Source of the DNA: Fidelibacterota bacterium
GTDB taxonomy: Bacteria; Fidelibacterota; Fidelibacteria; Fidelibacterales; Fidelibacteraceae
NCBI GenBank assembly: GCA_029931905.1
Contig: JAOZRH010000035.1
Coordinates: forward strand, 4,438 to 12,812
DNA length: 8,375 nucleotides
Direction of reading: 5' to 3'
A program made the position numbers and the translations under genes. Each line of letters opens with the position of its first letter. The stretch's first letter is position 1. Shown here piece by piece: positions 1 to 6,800 of the stretch. The notes under the pieces are model-generated. The model was not told where the DNA came from and did not search any database. It saw only the letters and a program-made list of their open reading frames with translations.

Positions 1-806
1 GGATTAAAGTTTGGATAGGAGGCAATAGCAAGTATTTCTCCTGTATTGGGATTAGCGATAACTCCCATTGCACTTTTGGGCTTATTTTTATTATAAGCTT
101 TTTTTAATTCATTTTCTAATATCGTTTGATAGTCAATATCGAGTGTTAAAAATAAGTCGCCACCGTCTTTTTTATTTGCATTTTTGGGAATATAACTTGA
201 AACCGTTCTGCCTTTAACATCTTTTTTTATTATTTGTTGTCCTTCTATTCCAGATAAAGATTTGTCAAAAACACTTTCAACACCACCTTTTCCGACATTA
301 TCCCAATTTGTAAAACCAATAACTTGTCCAGCAATTTCTTGAAACGGATAATGTCTTACAATATTTCTTTTATAGTTTAATCCTGATAAATTTTGTTTTT
401 TTAATTCATCTACTTTATCCATTCCAACATTGTTTTGAATTTTGTAATATTTTTGTTTATTTTTAAAAATTTTTCTATAATGATTAGAAGTTTTTCCGAG
501 AATTTTAGACAATGTTGAAAATACTTTCTCTGGTTCATGTAAATCAATATATCTTGCACCAATATCCCACTTTATTAAACTGGTAGCCAACACATTACTG
601 TTTCTATCTAATATTAATCCTCTTTCAGGTTCTATAATTTTTTTAACAGTTGATTGTTTTTCAGCAATATTCGCTAATGAATGTGAATCAAAAATTTGAA
701 TACTCATTAATTCTAGAACGACGAAAAGTGCAAATGCAAAAAGTAAGAATGTTACAATTCCAGTCCTTAAAAAATATTGCTCATTTTTGTCGTTTTTGTT
801 AGTCAT
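1..806 (-). CDS. ftsI: Division penicillin-binding protein, FtsI/PBP2-type transpeptidase, N-terminal part (cut by window edge)
   Basis: This is the first 268 codons of a class B penicillin-binding protein, the septal peptidoglycan transpeptidase that works with FtsW, FtsL and FtsQ. Translated from ATG at 806, it has a short polar cytoplasmic start, one membrane segment at about residues 15-34, and the dimerisation (pedestal) domain. Family motifs visible are ERGLILDRN (61-69), GGVESVFDKSLSGIEG (174-189), LFLTLDIDYQ (218-227) and the start of the transpeptidase domain, SAMGVIANPNTGEILAIASYP (about 245-265). The catalytic SxxK, SxN and KTG motifs lie beyond the window, so activity cannot be judged. 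It starts three bases after the ftsL-like gene, with no clear Shine-Dalgarno sequence, which suggests translational coupling. The dcw position favours ftsI over spoVD or mrdA; a C-terminal PASTA domain, as in SpoVD-like proteins, cannot be excluded. Confidence 0.9.
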   Translation of the reverse strand, partial: MTNKNDKNEQYFLRTGIVTFLLFAFALFVVLELMSIQIFDSHSLANIAEKQSTVKKIIEPERGLILDRNSNVLATSLIKWDIGARYIDLHEPEKVFSTLSKILGKTSNHYRKIFKNKQKYYKIQNNVGMDKVDELKKQNLSGLNYKRNIVRHYPFQEIAGQVIGFTNWDNVGKGGVESVFDKSLSGIEGQQIIKKDVKGRTVSSYIPKNANKKDGGDLFLTLDIDYQTILENELKKAYNKNKPKSAMGVIANPNTGEILAIASYPNFN

Positions 807-809
807 AAA

Positions 810-1139
810 TTATTTTATTAATATTACTTCTGTTTGTGGTTGTGAATTTATCATGTTTAATCTTTTTTTTGCTATTTTTTGTATTCGATCTGCTCGAGAT
901 AATTGTGTAATATCTGTTCGAAGTTCAATAATATGTTGTTTTGTTTTTTGTTCAATTTTTTTTGTATGATTTATATAATAACTAATTTCTCTCACTGTAG
1001 TTTGCATAAATAGATGTAGTCCAATTGTTGTTAATGTGATAATGAGTAAATAGAAAAACATAAATCCTTTATTTGAAATTGTTCTCAAAATAAATGAATC
1101 TTTTTTTAATCTATTTTTTCTAACTTTTTTTTTTGCCAT
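810..1139 (-). CDS. ftsL: FtsL-like division protein (bitopic membrane protein)
   Basis: This is a 109-residue small bitopic protein in the ftsL slot between rsmH and ftsI. FtsL joins FtsB and FtsQ in a periplasmic complex that activates the FtsWI septal synthase. The sequence has a strongly basic cytoplasmic tail (residues 1-24, many Lys/Arg), one hydrophobic helix (about 26-46), then a polar helix likely to form a coiled coil (about 48-95). The end of that helix, DITQLSRADRIQKIAKKRL (76-94), matches the FtsL/DivIC pattern of a leucine-rich helix followed by R-x-x-R-I-x-x-I-A. FtsL sequences diverge strongly, so the call rests on architecture, this short motif and gene order. There are 5 bases between it and rsmH, and 3 bases between it and the penicillin-binding protein. 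No strong ribosome binding site is seen, so coupling to rsmH translation is likely. Confidence 0.82.
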   Translation of the reverse strand: MAKKKVRKNRLKKDSFILRTISNKGFMFFYLLIITLTTIGLHLFMQTTVREISYYINHTKKIEQKTKQHIIELRTDITQLSRADRIQKIAKKRLNMINSQPQTEVILIK

Positions 1140-1144
1140 AATAA

Positions 1145-2074
1145 TTACACTTTTTCTGCTACTCTTAATTTTGCACTTCTACTTTGTGGATTGTTTTTTT
1201 GTTCTGAAAGAGTAGGAGTGATGATTCTGTGAGTTATTTTTTTTAACGAAGCTTTATGATTACAAACGCATATTGGTATTTCAGGTGGGCAAATACAATT
1301 TATTGATGCTTCCTGAATGGTATTTTTTACAATTCTATCTTCAAGTGAATGATAAGAAATTACAACTAATCTTCCACCAGGATTTAATAATTTAATTGCT
1401 TCATTTAATGATTTTTGTAAAACTGTAAGTTCATCATTGATTTCAATTCTAATTGCTTGGAATATTCTTGCCAATGTCTTATTTCGATACTTGTAGCTAG
1501 AAAATTTTGAAACTATTTTAACCAATTTTTCAGTAGTATCTATTGTATGTAATTTTCTTTCATTTACAATTGCTTGAGCAATTTGTCTTGACATTTTTTC
1601 TTCGCCATATTTAAAAAAAATAGTAGTTAAATCTTTTGCAGAATAATTGTTAATAATATTTTCTGCTGTATTCTTTAGTGTTGGATCCATTCTCATATCT
1701 AAATTACCATTAATTGAAAAACCAAATCCTCTTTCGCTATCATTAATTTCTAAATTTGAAGTTCCAAGATCATAAAGAATCCCATCTACTTTGAATATGT
1801 CTAAACCATAAAGTTCTACTTTAATTTTATCGAAATTATTTTTTATTATTGTAAAATTTTCCGCTTTTTCAAGTCTTGATGAACTAATTGAAATTGCTTT
1901 TGGATCTACTTCAAATCCAATAACTTTTCCATCTTTATTGAGGTTGTCTAATATTTTTTCAGAATGTCCACCAAGTCCAAGCGTTGCGTCAACATAAATA
2001 CCTGATTTATTTGTAATCAAATATTCTATTGATTCATTCAATAAAACAGGAATATGTTTGTTTGCATCTACCAT
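1145..2074 (-). CDS. rsmH: 16S rRNA (cytosine-1402-N4)-methyltransferase RsmH
   Basis: RsmH (MraW) uses S-adenosylmethionine to methylate N4 of C1402 in the decoding centre of 16S rRNA. The 309 residues are the usual family length. The start matches the typical HIPVLLNESIEYL (7-19). The SAM-binding motif I is YVDATLGLGGHS (27-38), with further conserved blocks DGILYDLGTSNLEI (97-110), RGFGFSINGNLDMRMDP (115-131), RIFQAIRIEINDEL (203-216), VVISYHSLEDR (237-247) and the C-terminal SRSAKLRVAE (298-307). DLGTSN differs slightly from the common DLGVSS. A four-cysteine patch, C260, C262, C269 and C271 around CPPEIP, is seen in many bacterial RsmH proteins. The ATG is 2 bases after the mraZ stop codon, a standard dcw arrangement that implies co-transcription and coupled translation. 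Confidence 0.97.
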   Translation of the reverse strand: MVDANKHIPVLLNESIEYLITNKSGIYVDATLGLGGHSEKILDNLNKDGKVIGFEVDPKAISISSSRLEKAENFTIIKNNFDKIKVELYGLDIFKVDGILYDLGTSNLEINDSERGFGFSINGNLDMRMDPTLKNTAENIINNYSAKDLTTIFFKYGEEKMSRQIAQAIVNERKLHTIDTTEKLVKIVSKFSSYKYRNKTLARIFQAIRIEINDELTVLQKSLNEAIKLLNPGGRLVVISYHSLEDRIVKNTIQEASINCICPPEIPICVCNHKASLKKITHRIITPTLSEQKNNPQSRSAKLRVAEKV

Positions 2075-2076
2075 TC

Positions 2077-2535
2077 TTAAATTATTATATTGTTTGCTAA
2101 TGAGTTAAAATCATCTTTTGATAATTGATTTTCTTCATCATGTTTTTTTAATGTTTCCGGATCCCAAATTTCAATTGTTTTTAAAGTTCCAACAATTACA
2201 ACCTCTTTACTAATATTTGAGTATTCCAATAAATCGTTTGTTAAAGTAATTCTTCCTGCACTGTCAATAGGGCATTTAGAGGCAAATCTTGTAATTTGTC
2301 TTAAAAATATTTTGTGTGATTGTCTTAGCGAGGAAATGGAATCGTTTAATTTGTGCATCATATCTTCCCATTGTGGTTCAGGATAAATTACAATGCAAGT
2401 TTCGTCAATTCCTTTTGAAATAACCAAATTATGAATATTTTTTTCTGTTAAAGATTTCCTAAATCGTGATGGAATATTAACCCTGTTTTTGGAATCAACA
2501 TTATATTGAAATTGTCCAATAAAATCTATAAACAT
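2077..2535 (-). CDS. mraZ: Transcriptional regulator MraZ
   Basis: MraZ is a DNA-binding protein with two AbrB/SpoVT-type domains that forms ring-shaped oligomers. In the species studied it controls the dcw operon it heads. Here 152 residues contain both signature DxxxR motifs: DSKNR at 14-18, in FIGQFQYNVDSKNRVNIPSRFR's N-terminal domain, and DSAGR at 91-95, in the second domain, which ends near EIWDPE (122-127). The length is normal. The start at 2535 is supported by a Shine-Dalgarno-like GAGAGG (plus-strand 2543-2548) spaced 7 bases from the ATG, and by the typical short N-terminus before the first domain. It is the first gene of the operon; upstream lies an array of 10-bp repeats resembling known MraZ binding sites, so autoregulation is likely. 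Confidence 0.97.
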   Translation of the reverse strand: MFIDFIGQFQYNVDSKNRVNIPSRFRKSLTEKNIHNLVISKGIDETCIVIYPEPQWEDMMHKLNDSISSLRQSHKIFLRQITRFASKCPIDSAGRITLTNDLLEYSNISKEVVIVGTLKTIEIWDPETLKKHDEENQLSKDDFNSLANNIII

Positions 2536-2570
2536 TCAGTCGCCTCTCAAATTAGTTTTGTGTTTGGTAA

Positions 2571-2610
2571 GTCTCCCACAATCTCCTACAAACTTACACA
2601 ATCACCTACT
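2571..2610 (-). promoter_or_regulatory. Putative MraZ operator: four 10-bp direct repeats
   Basis: Read on the minus strand, four contiguous 10-base blocks are AGTAGGTGAT (2601-2610), TGTGTAAGTT (2591-2600), TGTAGGAGAT (2581-2590) and TGTGGGAGAC (2571-2580). The consensus is about TGTRGGAGAT with an exact 10-bp period, one helical turn. MraZ is known in E. coli to bind TGGGN boxes separated by 5 bases, which is the same period, and related GTGGG-type boxes occur before mraZ elsewhere. The array ends 35 bp upstream of the mraZ start. Block three departs most from the consensus and coincides with the candidate promoter. The binding assignment is inferred from pattern and position. Confidence 0.8.
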
Positions 2611-2619
2611 TATATGCAA
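2589..2619 (-). promoter_or_regulatory. Candidate Bacteroidota-type promoter for the mraZ operon
   Basis: On the minus strand a TTG (2617-2619, in CTTG) is followed after 20 bases by TAAGTTTG (2589-2596). The second element is a perfect match to the Bacteroidota -7 element TAnnTTTG, and the spacing fits the known 19-21 bases from the -33 TTG/TTTG. Transcription would begin near 2583-2585, giving a leader of about 48-50 bases before mraZ. The promoter lies inside the operator array, so MraZ bound there should block RNA polymerase. No equally good classical sigma-70 pair was seen nearby. Confidence 0.6.
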
Positions 2620-2894
2620 GAAATAAATGAATTATTTTTGTTTTTCCCCACATTATTTTTAATTGTGAATATATTAGTAGAAATAAATAAAAAATTAATT
2701 ATTAATAATGAATTTATTGGCTTCTGAAAAGCACAAATTATTATCTTATTTCATCTGTAGATTATTGATTTTTATTTTGAATATTATATAAATATATTGT
2801 AAATTCTCCAGTTGAAAAACTTAGCGCTTGTGAAATTAGAAAAATAAACTACTAAATTTAAAAGTCTAATTTCTAAATTCAAAAATGGAGTATT
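2611..2894. other. AT-rich divergent intergenic region between mraZ operator and aspS
   Basis: This stretch holds no convincing gene on either strand. It is very AT-rich, with few strings longer than two G or C. Visible items are a lone TGTGGGGAAA on the minus strand (2643-2652), which resembles the operator unit but sits 42 bp from the nearest block rather than a multiple of 10. The right half has candidate promoters for aspS, and GGAG at 2887-2890 is the aspS ribosome binding site. No hairpin with a T-run was found. Confidence 0.6.
2765..2860 (+). promoter_or_regulatory. Candidate promoters for aspS-lpxH (weak)
   Basis: Three alternatives can be seen and the sequence does not decide between them. 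One is TTGATT (2765-2770), 16 bases, TATAAA (2787-2792), of classical type. The second is TTTG (2776-2779), 20 bases, TAAATTCT (2800-2807), a partial Bacteroidota match. The third is CTTG (2827-2830), 22 bases, TAAATTTA (2853-2860), whose -7 element lacks the final G and whose spacing is one base too long. AT-rich background makes chance matches likely. Confidence 0.25.
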
Positions 2895-4664
2895 ATGAAA
2901 ATAAAAAGAAATCAATTATGTGGAAATCTAAATAAAGATAATATTGGGGAAACAGTCAAATTAAATGGTTGGATAAATACTAGACGAGTTCTTGGTGGAA
3001 TTACTTTTGTAGATTTAAGAGACAGATACGGATTAGTTCAAGTAAGATTTGACAATGATTTGCCTGAAAATATTCTAACAATTGTGAAACAGTTAAATAT
3101 GGAAGATGTTATTGCTGTAGAAGGCGAAGTGCAACATCGTCCTGAAGGTTCAACCAACAAAAATATGTTAACTGGTGAAATTGAAGTTGTTGTGAAAGAA
3201 TTTGAGATGCTAAATAAGTCAAAACCAACACCATTTGAAATTAAAAAAAGAGAAACAGGAAGTGAAAATTTACGATTGAAATATCGATATTTAGATTTAC
3301 GAACAGAGAAATTGCAGAAAAACATTCTAATTCGTCATAAAGCTTTACAGGCAACAAGAGAATTTTTAAGTAATGATAAATTTATGGAAATTGAAACACC
3401 GTTTTTCATTAAATCCACACCAGAAGGAGCGAGAGATTTTGTTGTTCCAAGTCGAGTGAATTTAGGGAAATTTTATGCATTGCCACAATCTCCACAAACA
3501 TTTAAACAATTATTAATGATATCGGGTTTTGATAAATATTTTCAAATAGTTAAATGTTTTCGTGATGAAGATTTACGGGCAGATAGACAGCCAGAATTTA
3601 CACAAATTGATATGGAAATGTCATTTATTGATGAGAATGATATTCAAAAAGTATCTGAAAATATGTTGAAAACTATTTTTTCTAAAACAATCGGAAAAGA
3701 AATCGTAACTCCATTTCCAAAAATTACATATGAAGAGGCGATGGAAAAATATGGAAGTGATGCTCCTGATACCAGATTCGAAATGATTATAGAAAATGTA
3801 GAAGATTTTGCAAAATTAACAAACTTTAAAGTGTTTCATTCTGCATTAGAAAATGATGGTGTAATTAGAGCATTAAAAGTAAAAAATGGAGCAGAATTCT
3901 CAAGAAAAAATATTGATGAATTAACGGAATTGGCAAAAACATACGGAGCAAAAGGTCTTGCTTTTGTGAAGTATAAAGAAAACGAATTTCAATCAGGAAT
4001 TTCAAAATTTATTGATGAAGAATCGGGTAAAGTTTTAATTGAAAAATTGAAATTAATTGATAATGATTTGGTTTTATTTATGGCAGATAAATGGAATGTT
4101 TCTTTAACAGTTTTAGGAAGTGTCAGGAAACATCTCGGGAAAAAAATGGGATTAATTGATAATAGTGAAATTTCAGCATTGTGGGTTACAAATTTTCCAT
4201 TATTCGAATATAATGAAGAAGAAAATCGTTATCAATCTATGCACCATCCATTTACATCGCCAAATGAAGAAGATTGGCAATATTTAGAAAATAATCCGAA
4301 AAAAGTAAATTCACGAGCTTATGATATTGTAATTAATGGTCAAGAAATTGGAGGCGGAAGTATTCGTATTCATTCACAAGAAAAACAAAAAAGAATTTTT
4401 TCTGCATTAAATATTTCTGAAGAAGAAGCAAAACAGAAATTCGGTTTTTTACTAAATGCTTTTGAATATGGTGCACCTCCACATGGAGGAATTGCTTTTG
4501 GATTTGATAGATTAGTCGCAATTCTTGCAGGAGAGCCAACAATTCGTGAAGTTATTGCTTTTCCAAAAACAACAACAGCACAATCTTTAATGATTGGATC
4601 ACCGGACATTATTGATGAAAAACAATTAAAAGAATTGGGATTAAAAATAGAAATTGAAAAATGA
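2895..4664 (+). CDS. aspS: Aspartyl-tRNA synthetase (AspRS), bacterial type
   Basis: AspRS charges tRNA-Asp with aspartate using ATP. The 589 residues match the bacterial form. An OB-fold anticodon-binding domain spans about 1-110 (GWINTRRVLGG at 25-35). The class II core follows: motif 1 region ETPFFIKSTPEGARDF (167-182), QSPQ (198-201), motif 2 FRDEDLRADRQPEFTQID (222-239) and motif 3 GGIAFGFDRL (531-540, with Arg539). The bacterial insertion (GAD) domain fills about 285-415. GGAG lies 4 bases before the ATG. Leu33 is the residue typical of AspRS that discriminates tRNA-Asp from tRNA-Asn, while Gly85 resembles the non-discriminating type; specificity is therefore unsettled. The TGA stop overlaps the next gene's ATG, so the two are co-transcribed. 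Upstream it is divergent from mraZ. Confidence 0.98.
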   Translation: MKIKRNQLCGNLNKDNIGETVKLNGWINTRRVLGGITFVDLRDRYGLVQVRFDNDLPENILTIVKQLNMEDVIAVEGEVQHRPEGSTNKNMLTGEIEVVVKEFEMLNKSKPTPFEIKKRETGSENLRLKYRYLDLRTEKLQKNILIRHKALQATREFLSNDKFMEIETPFFIKSTPEGARDFVVPSRVNLGKFYALPQSPQTFKQLLMISGFDKYFQIVKCFRDEDLRADRQPEFTQIDMEMSFIDENDIQKVSENMLKTIFSKTIGKEIVTPFPKITYEEAMEKYGSDAPDTRFEMIIENVEDFAKLTNFKVFHSALENDGVIRALKVKNGAEFSRKNIDELTELAKTYGAKGLAFVKYKENEFQSGISKFIDEESGKVLIEKLKLIDNDLVLFMADKWNVSLTVLGSVRKHLGKKMGLIDNSEISALWVTNFPLFEYNEEENRYQSMHHPFTSPNEEDWQYLENNPKKVNSRAYDIVINGQEIGGGSIRIHSQEKQKRIFSALNISEEEAKQKFGFLLNAFEYGAPPHGGIAFGFDRLVAILAGEPTIREVIAFPKTTTAQSLMIGSPDIIDEKQLKELGLKIEIEK

Positions 4665-5440
4665 AAATAGATAATCATTTATCATTAGAGAATAATAGTA
4701 ATTTAAAATTACCATTATATTTTATTTCTGATACTCATATTTCCACAATATTATCTGAACATGAAATTGAAAAAAGAAAGAAATTATTTTCGTTTTTTGA
4801 AGAGGTAATTAAAACAAAAGGTACACTTTTTCTATTGGGTGATTTTTTTGATTTTTGGTATAATTATGGTGATTATATTCCGAAAAATTTAATAGAAATT
4901 GTTGAATATTTGAAAAAAATAATTAATTCTGGAATTGAAATTCATTATGTTGCAGGGAATCATGATTATTGGATTGATGGATTGTTAACAAAAAAATATG
5001 GTATAAATTTTTATCCTGATAAAATTGAATTTTTGAATAATAATAATAAATTTTTACTTCTACACGGTGATGGATTATTGAAAGAAGATTATAAATACAG
5101 AATACTCAAAAAAGTATTAAGATCAAAAATAATAATTAATTTATTTAAGTTATTTCCTGCTCCATCTATTTATAAAATTGGTGAAAAAGTAAGCAATGTA
5201 AATAGAAGATATATCAAACCTACCGAGGATTCAAAAGAAATAGATGAGATGGTAAATTATTTAAAAAAGAAAAATAATGAAGGATATAATGTTGCGATGA
5301 TGGGACATGTTCATTATCCAAAATTTGAGAAAATAAATGATAAATATTCGGTAATTTTAGGTGACTGGTTATTTTATATGACTTATGCAATTTGGGATGG
5401 TAAAGAACTTTCACATTTGGAATGGAAAAATAATATTTAA
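4661..5440 (+). CDS. lpxH: LpxH-like UDP-2,3-diacylglucosamine diphosphatase (calcineurin-type metallophosphoesterase)
   Basis: LpxH hydrolyses UDP-2,3-diacylglucosamine to lipid X and UMP, an early lipid A step at the inner membrane face. The 259 residues show all five metallophosphoesterase motifs: SDTH (23-26), GDFFDFW (60-66), GNHD (99-102), LLHGDGL (133-139) and GHVH (215-218). Predicted metal ligands are Asp24, His26, Asp61, Asn100, His135, His216 and His218. The length and GDFFDFW fit the LpxH family. The best-studied proteobacterial enzymes have GNRD where this has GNHD, so the substrate is inferred. A basic, hydrophobic helical stretch (145-170) may be the membrane-contacting cap. 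The ATG overlaps the aspS stop as ATGA, so translation is probably coupled. The start leaves an 18-residue tail before the first strand. Its stop overlaps that of convergent lysA. Confidence 0.82.
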   Translation: MKIDNHLSLENNSNLKLPLYFISDTHISTILSEHEIEKRKKLFSFFEEVIKTKGTLFLLGDFFDFWYNYGDYIPKNLIEIVEYLKKIINSGIEIHYVAGNHDYWIDGLLTKKYGINFYPDKIEFLNNNNKFLLLHGDGLLKEDYKYRILKKVLRSKIIINLFKLFPAPSIYKIGEKVSNVNRRYIKPTEDSKEIDEMVNYLKKKNNEGYNVAMMGHVHYPKFEKINDKYSVILGDWLFYMTYAIWDGKELSHLEWKNNI

Positions 5441-6696
5441 TTCATTATATCATTCTGAATTATTTGTTCCATTGTTTGTCTTTTACGAATTACTTTGATT
5501 TTACCATTTTTTTGTAATAATAATTCTTCGGCTTTTGGGAAAGAATTATAATTGCCGAAAGACATAGAGGAGCAATATCCTCCAACATTTTCAATTATAA
5601 GATAATCACCAATTTTAGATTTATTAAGTTCTACTGGTTGTAATCCTTCAGGATCATTTATTTTTGGTGTTAAGATGTCTCCACTTTCACAGCAATGTCC
5701 AACAACGAGGACATTTTCAGTTTTAGTGTCTTTATTTTCTTCATTATTAATAATATACATCGAATGAATAGAACCATATATTGCAGGGCGAGTGACTTCT
5801 GTTATTCCACTATTAATTTTTATGAAATTATATCCATTTTCACCTGTGTAATTTTTATCAATTATTTTTGTAATTAAAATTCCTGATCTGGTAACAAGAT
5901 AATTTCCAGGTTCAATCTCTAATTTTATTTTTCTTCCTGTTTTTTTGTAAAATTCCGTAAAAATATCTTTTATTACATCTCCTGTGTTTTGGATATCAGT
6001 AGTTTTTTCATAATCAGAATGAGCAACTTTAAATCCACCTCCAAGATTCAATGTATGAACATTTGGAAATAATTTTACCGTATCTAAACTTAATTTTGCG
6101 GTTTTTTTCCAAATTTCAGGATCTGTTCCTGAACCAACATGTGTATGTAATTTTGTAATTTTTAAATTATAATTTTTCGCAATTTTTTTTGCTTTTGGAA
6201 TATCATCTTTCCAAATTCCAAAACTAGAAGATGGTCCGCCAACATTTACCCGTTTTACATGACCAGAACCCATACCCGGATTAATTCTAATACTAATGTT
6301 TGTATTAGAAAATAATTTGCCATAAGATTCTAATTGAAAAAGGGAAGTAGCATTGAAAATAACTCCTTTTTCAACAAGTTCTTTAAGATTATTTGGCATT
6401 TCTTGTGAAGTTAATTGAATTTTTTCTGGGGCGATTCCAATAAGTATTGCTCGTTCTACTTCATATCCAGAACTTGCATCAAAATGTAATCCAAGTTTAT
6501 CAAATAATTGTAATATTGCAGTAGTCGAAAGTGCTTTCATCGCATATCTTGGTGTTAATCCGTATGTATTTGGAAAATTAGTTATTTTTTTTACAGCTTC
6601 TAATAATGTTTTTTCATCATAGACATAAATTGGTAAATCATGTGTTTTTGTAATATTTTTTATTATTTCATTTTTTATAATTTTTGATGTTTCCAT
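5437..6696 (-). CDS. lysA: Diaminopimelate decarboxylase
   Basis: LysA is a PLP enzyme that decarboxylates meso-2,6-diaminopimelate to L-lysine, the last step of the pathway. The 419 residues form a fold-type III enzyme: a PLP-binding TIM barrel followed by a beta domain. Lys54 in YAMKALS should hold PLP. HTHVGSG (184-190), LNLGGGF (216-222) and EPGNYL (262-267) line the cofactor site, and CCESGDIL (335-342) supplies the partner-subunit catalytic Cys336 and Glu337. GGYCSSMSFGNYN (372-384) is the C-terminal conserved block. CESGD favours diaminopimelate over ornithine or arginine, though other members such as carboxynorspermidine decarboxylase are related. SSSFGI (155-160) and NSGITE (295-300) are variant forms of usual blocks. 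GGAG (plus-strand 6702-6705) sits 5 bases before the ATG. It is a stand-alone gene, convergent with lpxH; no clear promoter was seen in the A/T-rich upstream DNA. Confidence 0.92.
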   Translation of the reverse strand: METSKIIKNEIIKNITKTHDLPIYVYDEKTLLEAVKKITNFPNTYGLTPRYAMKALSTTAILQLFDKLGLHFDASSGYEVERAILIGIAPEKIQLTSQEMPNNLKELVEKGVIFNATSLFQLESYGKLFSNTNISIRINPGMGSGHVKRVNVGGPSSSFGIWKDDIPKAKKIAKNYNLKITKLHTHVGSGTDPEIWKKTAKLSLDTVKLFPNVHTLNLGGGFKVAHSDYEKTTDIQNTGDVIKDIFTEFYKKTGRKIKLEIEPGNYLVTRSGILITKIIDKNYTGENGYNFIKINSGITEVTRPAIYGSIHSMYIINNEENKDTKTENVLVVGHCCESGDILTPKINDPEGLQPVELNKSKIGDYLIIENVGGYCSSMSFGNYNSFPKAEELLLQKNGKIKVIRKRQTMEQIIQNDIMN

Positions 6697-6750
6697 TTTT
6701 TCTCCATTTTTTATTATGAAAATATAATATAAAAAAAATAATTAAAATAG

Positions 6751-6779
6751 TTGTTTTTTTAAAAAAAATATTATATTCT
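6751..6779 (+). promoter_or_regulatory. Candidate promoter for the tRNA-Cys/tRNA-Leu unit (weak)
   Basis: TTGTTT (6751-6756), 17 bases, then TATTCT (6774-6779) is a weak classical pair, about 21 bases before the mature tRNA-Cys end. The spacer is a T-run followed by an A-run. A TTTG at 6789-6792 lacks the upstream TA of the Bacteroidota element. The DNA between lysA and the tRNAs (6697-6800) is nearly all A and T, so the call is uncertain. Confidence 0.25.
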
Positions 6780-6800
6780 ATGTAGCTGTTTGAATAAGAT

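Noticed and set aside
787..969. Open frame of 60 codons on the plus strand inside the ftsL-like gene
   Set aside because: It is antisense to a gene supported by dcw order and motifs; its hydrophobic, Cys- and Phe-rich translation is typical of the reverse of Lys-rich AT-rich coding DNA.
2571..2610. The 10-bp repeats as a CRISPR array, iteron origin or microsatellite
   Set aside because: Units are contiguous without spacers, only four copies exist, and the position directly before mraZ with a GTRGG core fits MraZ boxes.
2506..2727. Open frame of 73 codons on the plus strand across the mraZ start and the intergenic region
   Set aside because: It covers the mraZ start, its ribosome binding site and the operator array, has no ribosome binding site or family motif, and its repetitive start comes from translating the operator repeats.
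3038..3325. Open frame of 95 codons antisense to aspS, and similar ones at 4333-4542 and 4370-4678
   Set aside because: All lie within aspS, whose class II synthetase motifs are continuous here; no ribosome binding sites or recognisable domains.
5220..5414. Open frame antisense to the LpxH-like gene, and one at 5695-5877 antisense to lysA
   Set aside because: Both are embedded in genes with intact catalytic motifs and show no independent coding evidence.
6711..6773. Long A- and T-runs before the tRNA genes as a terminator for either direction
   Set aside because: There is no GC-containing stem; the T-run followed by an A-run could pair only as a weak A-T hairpin and is common in such AT-rich spacers.
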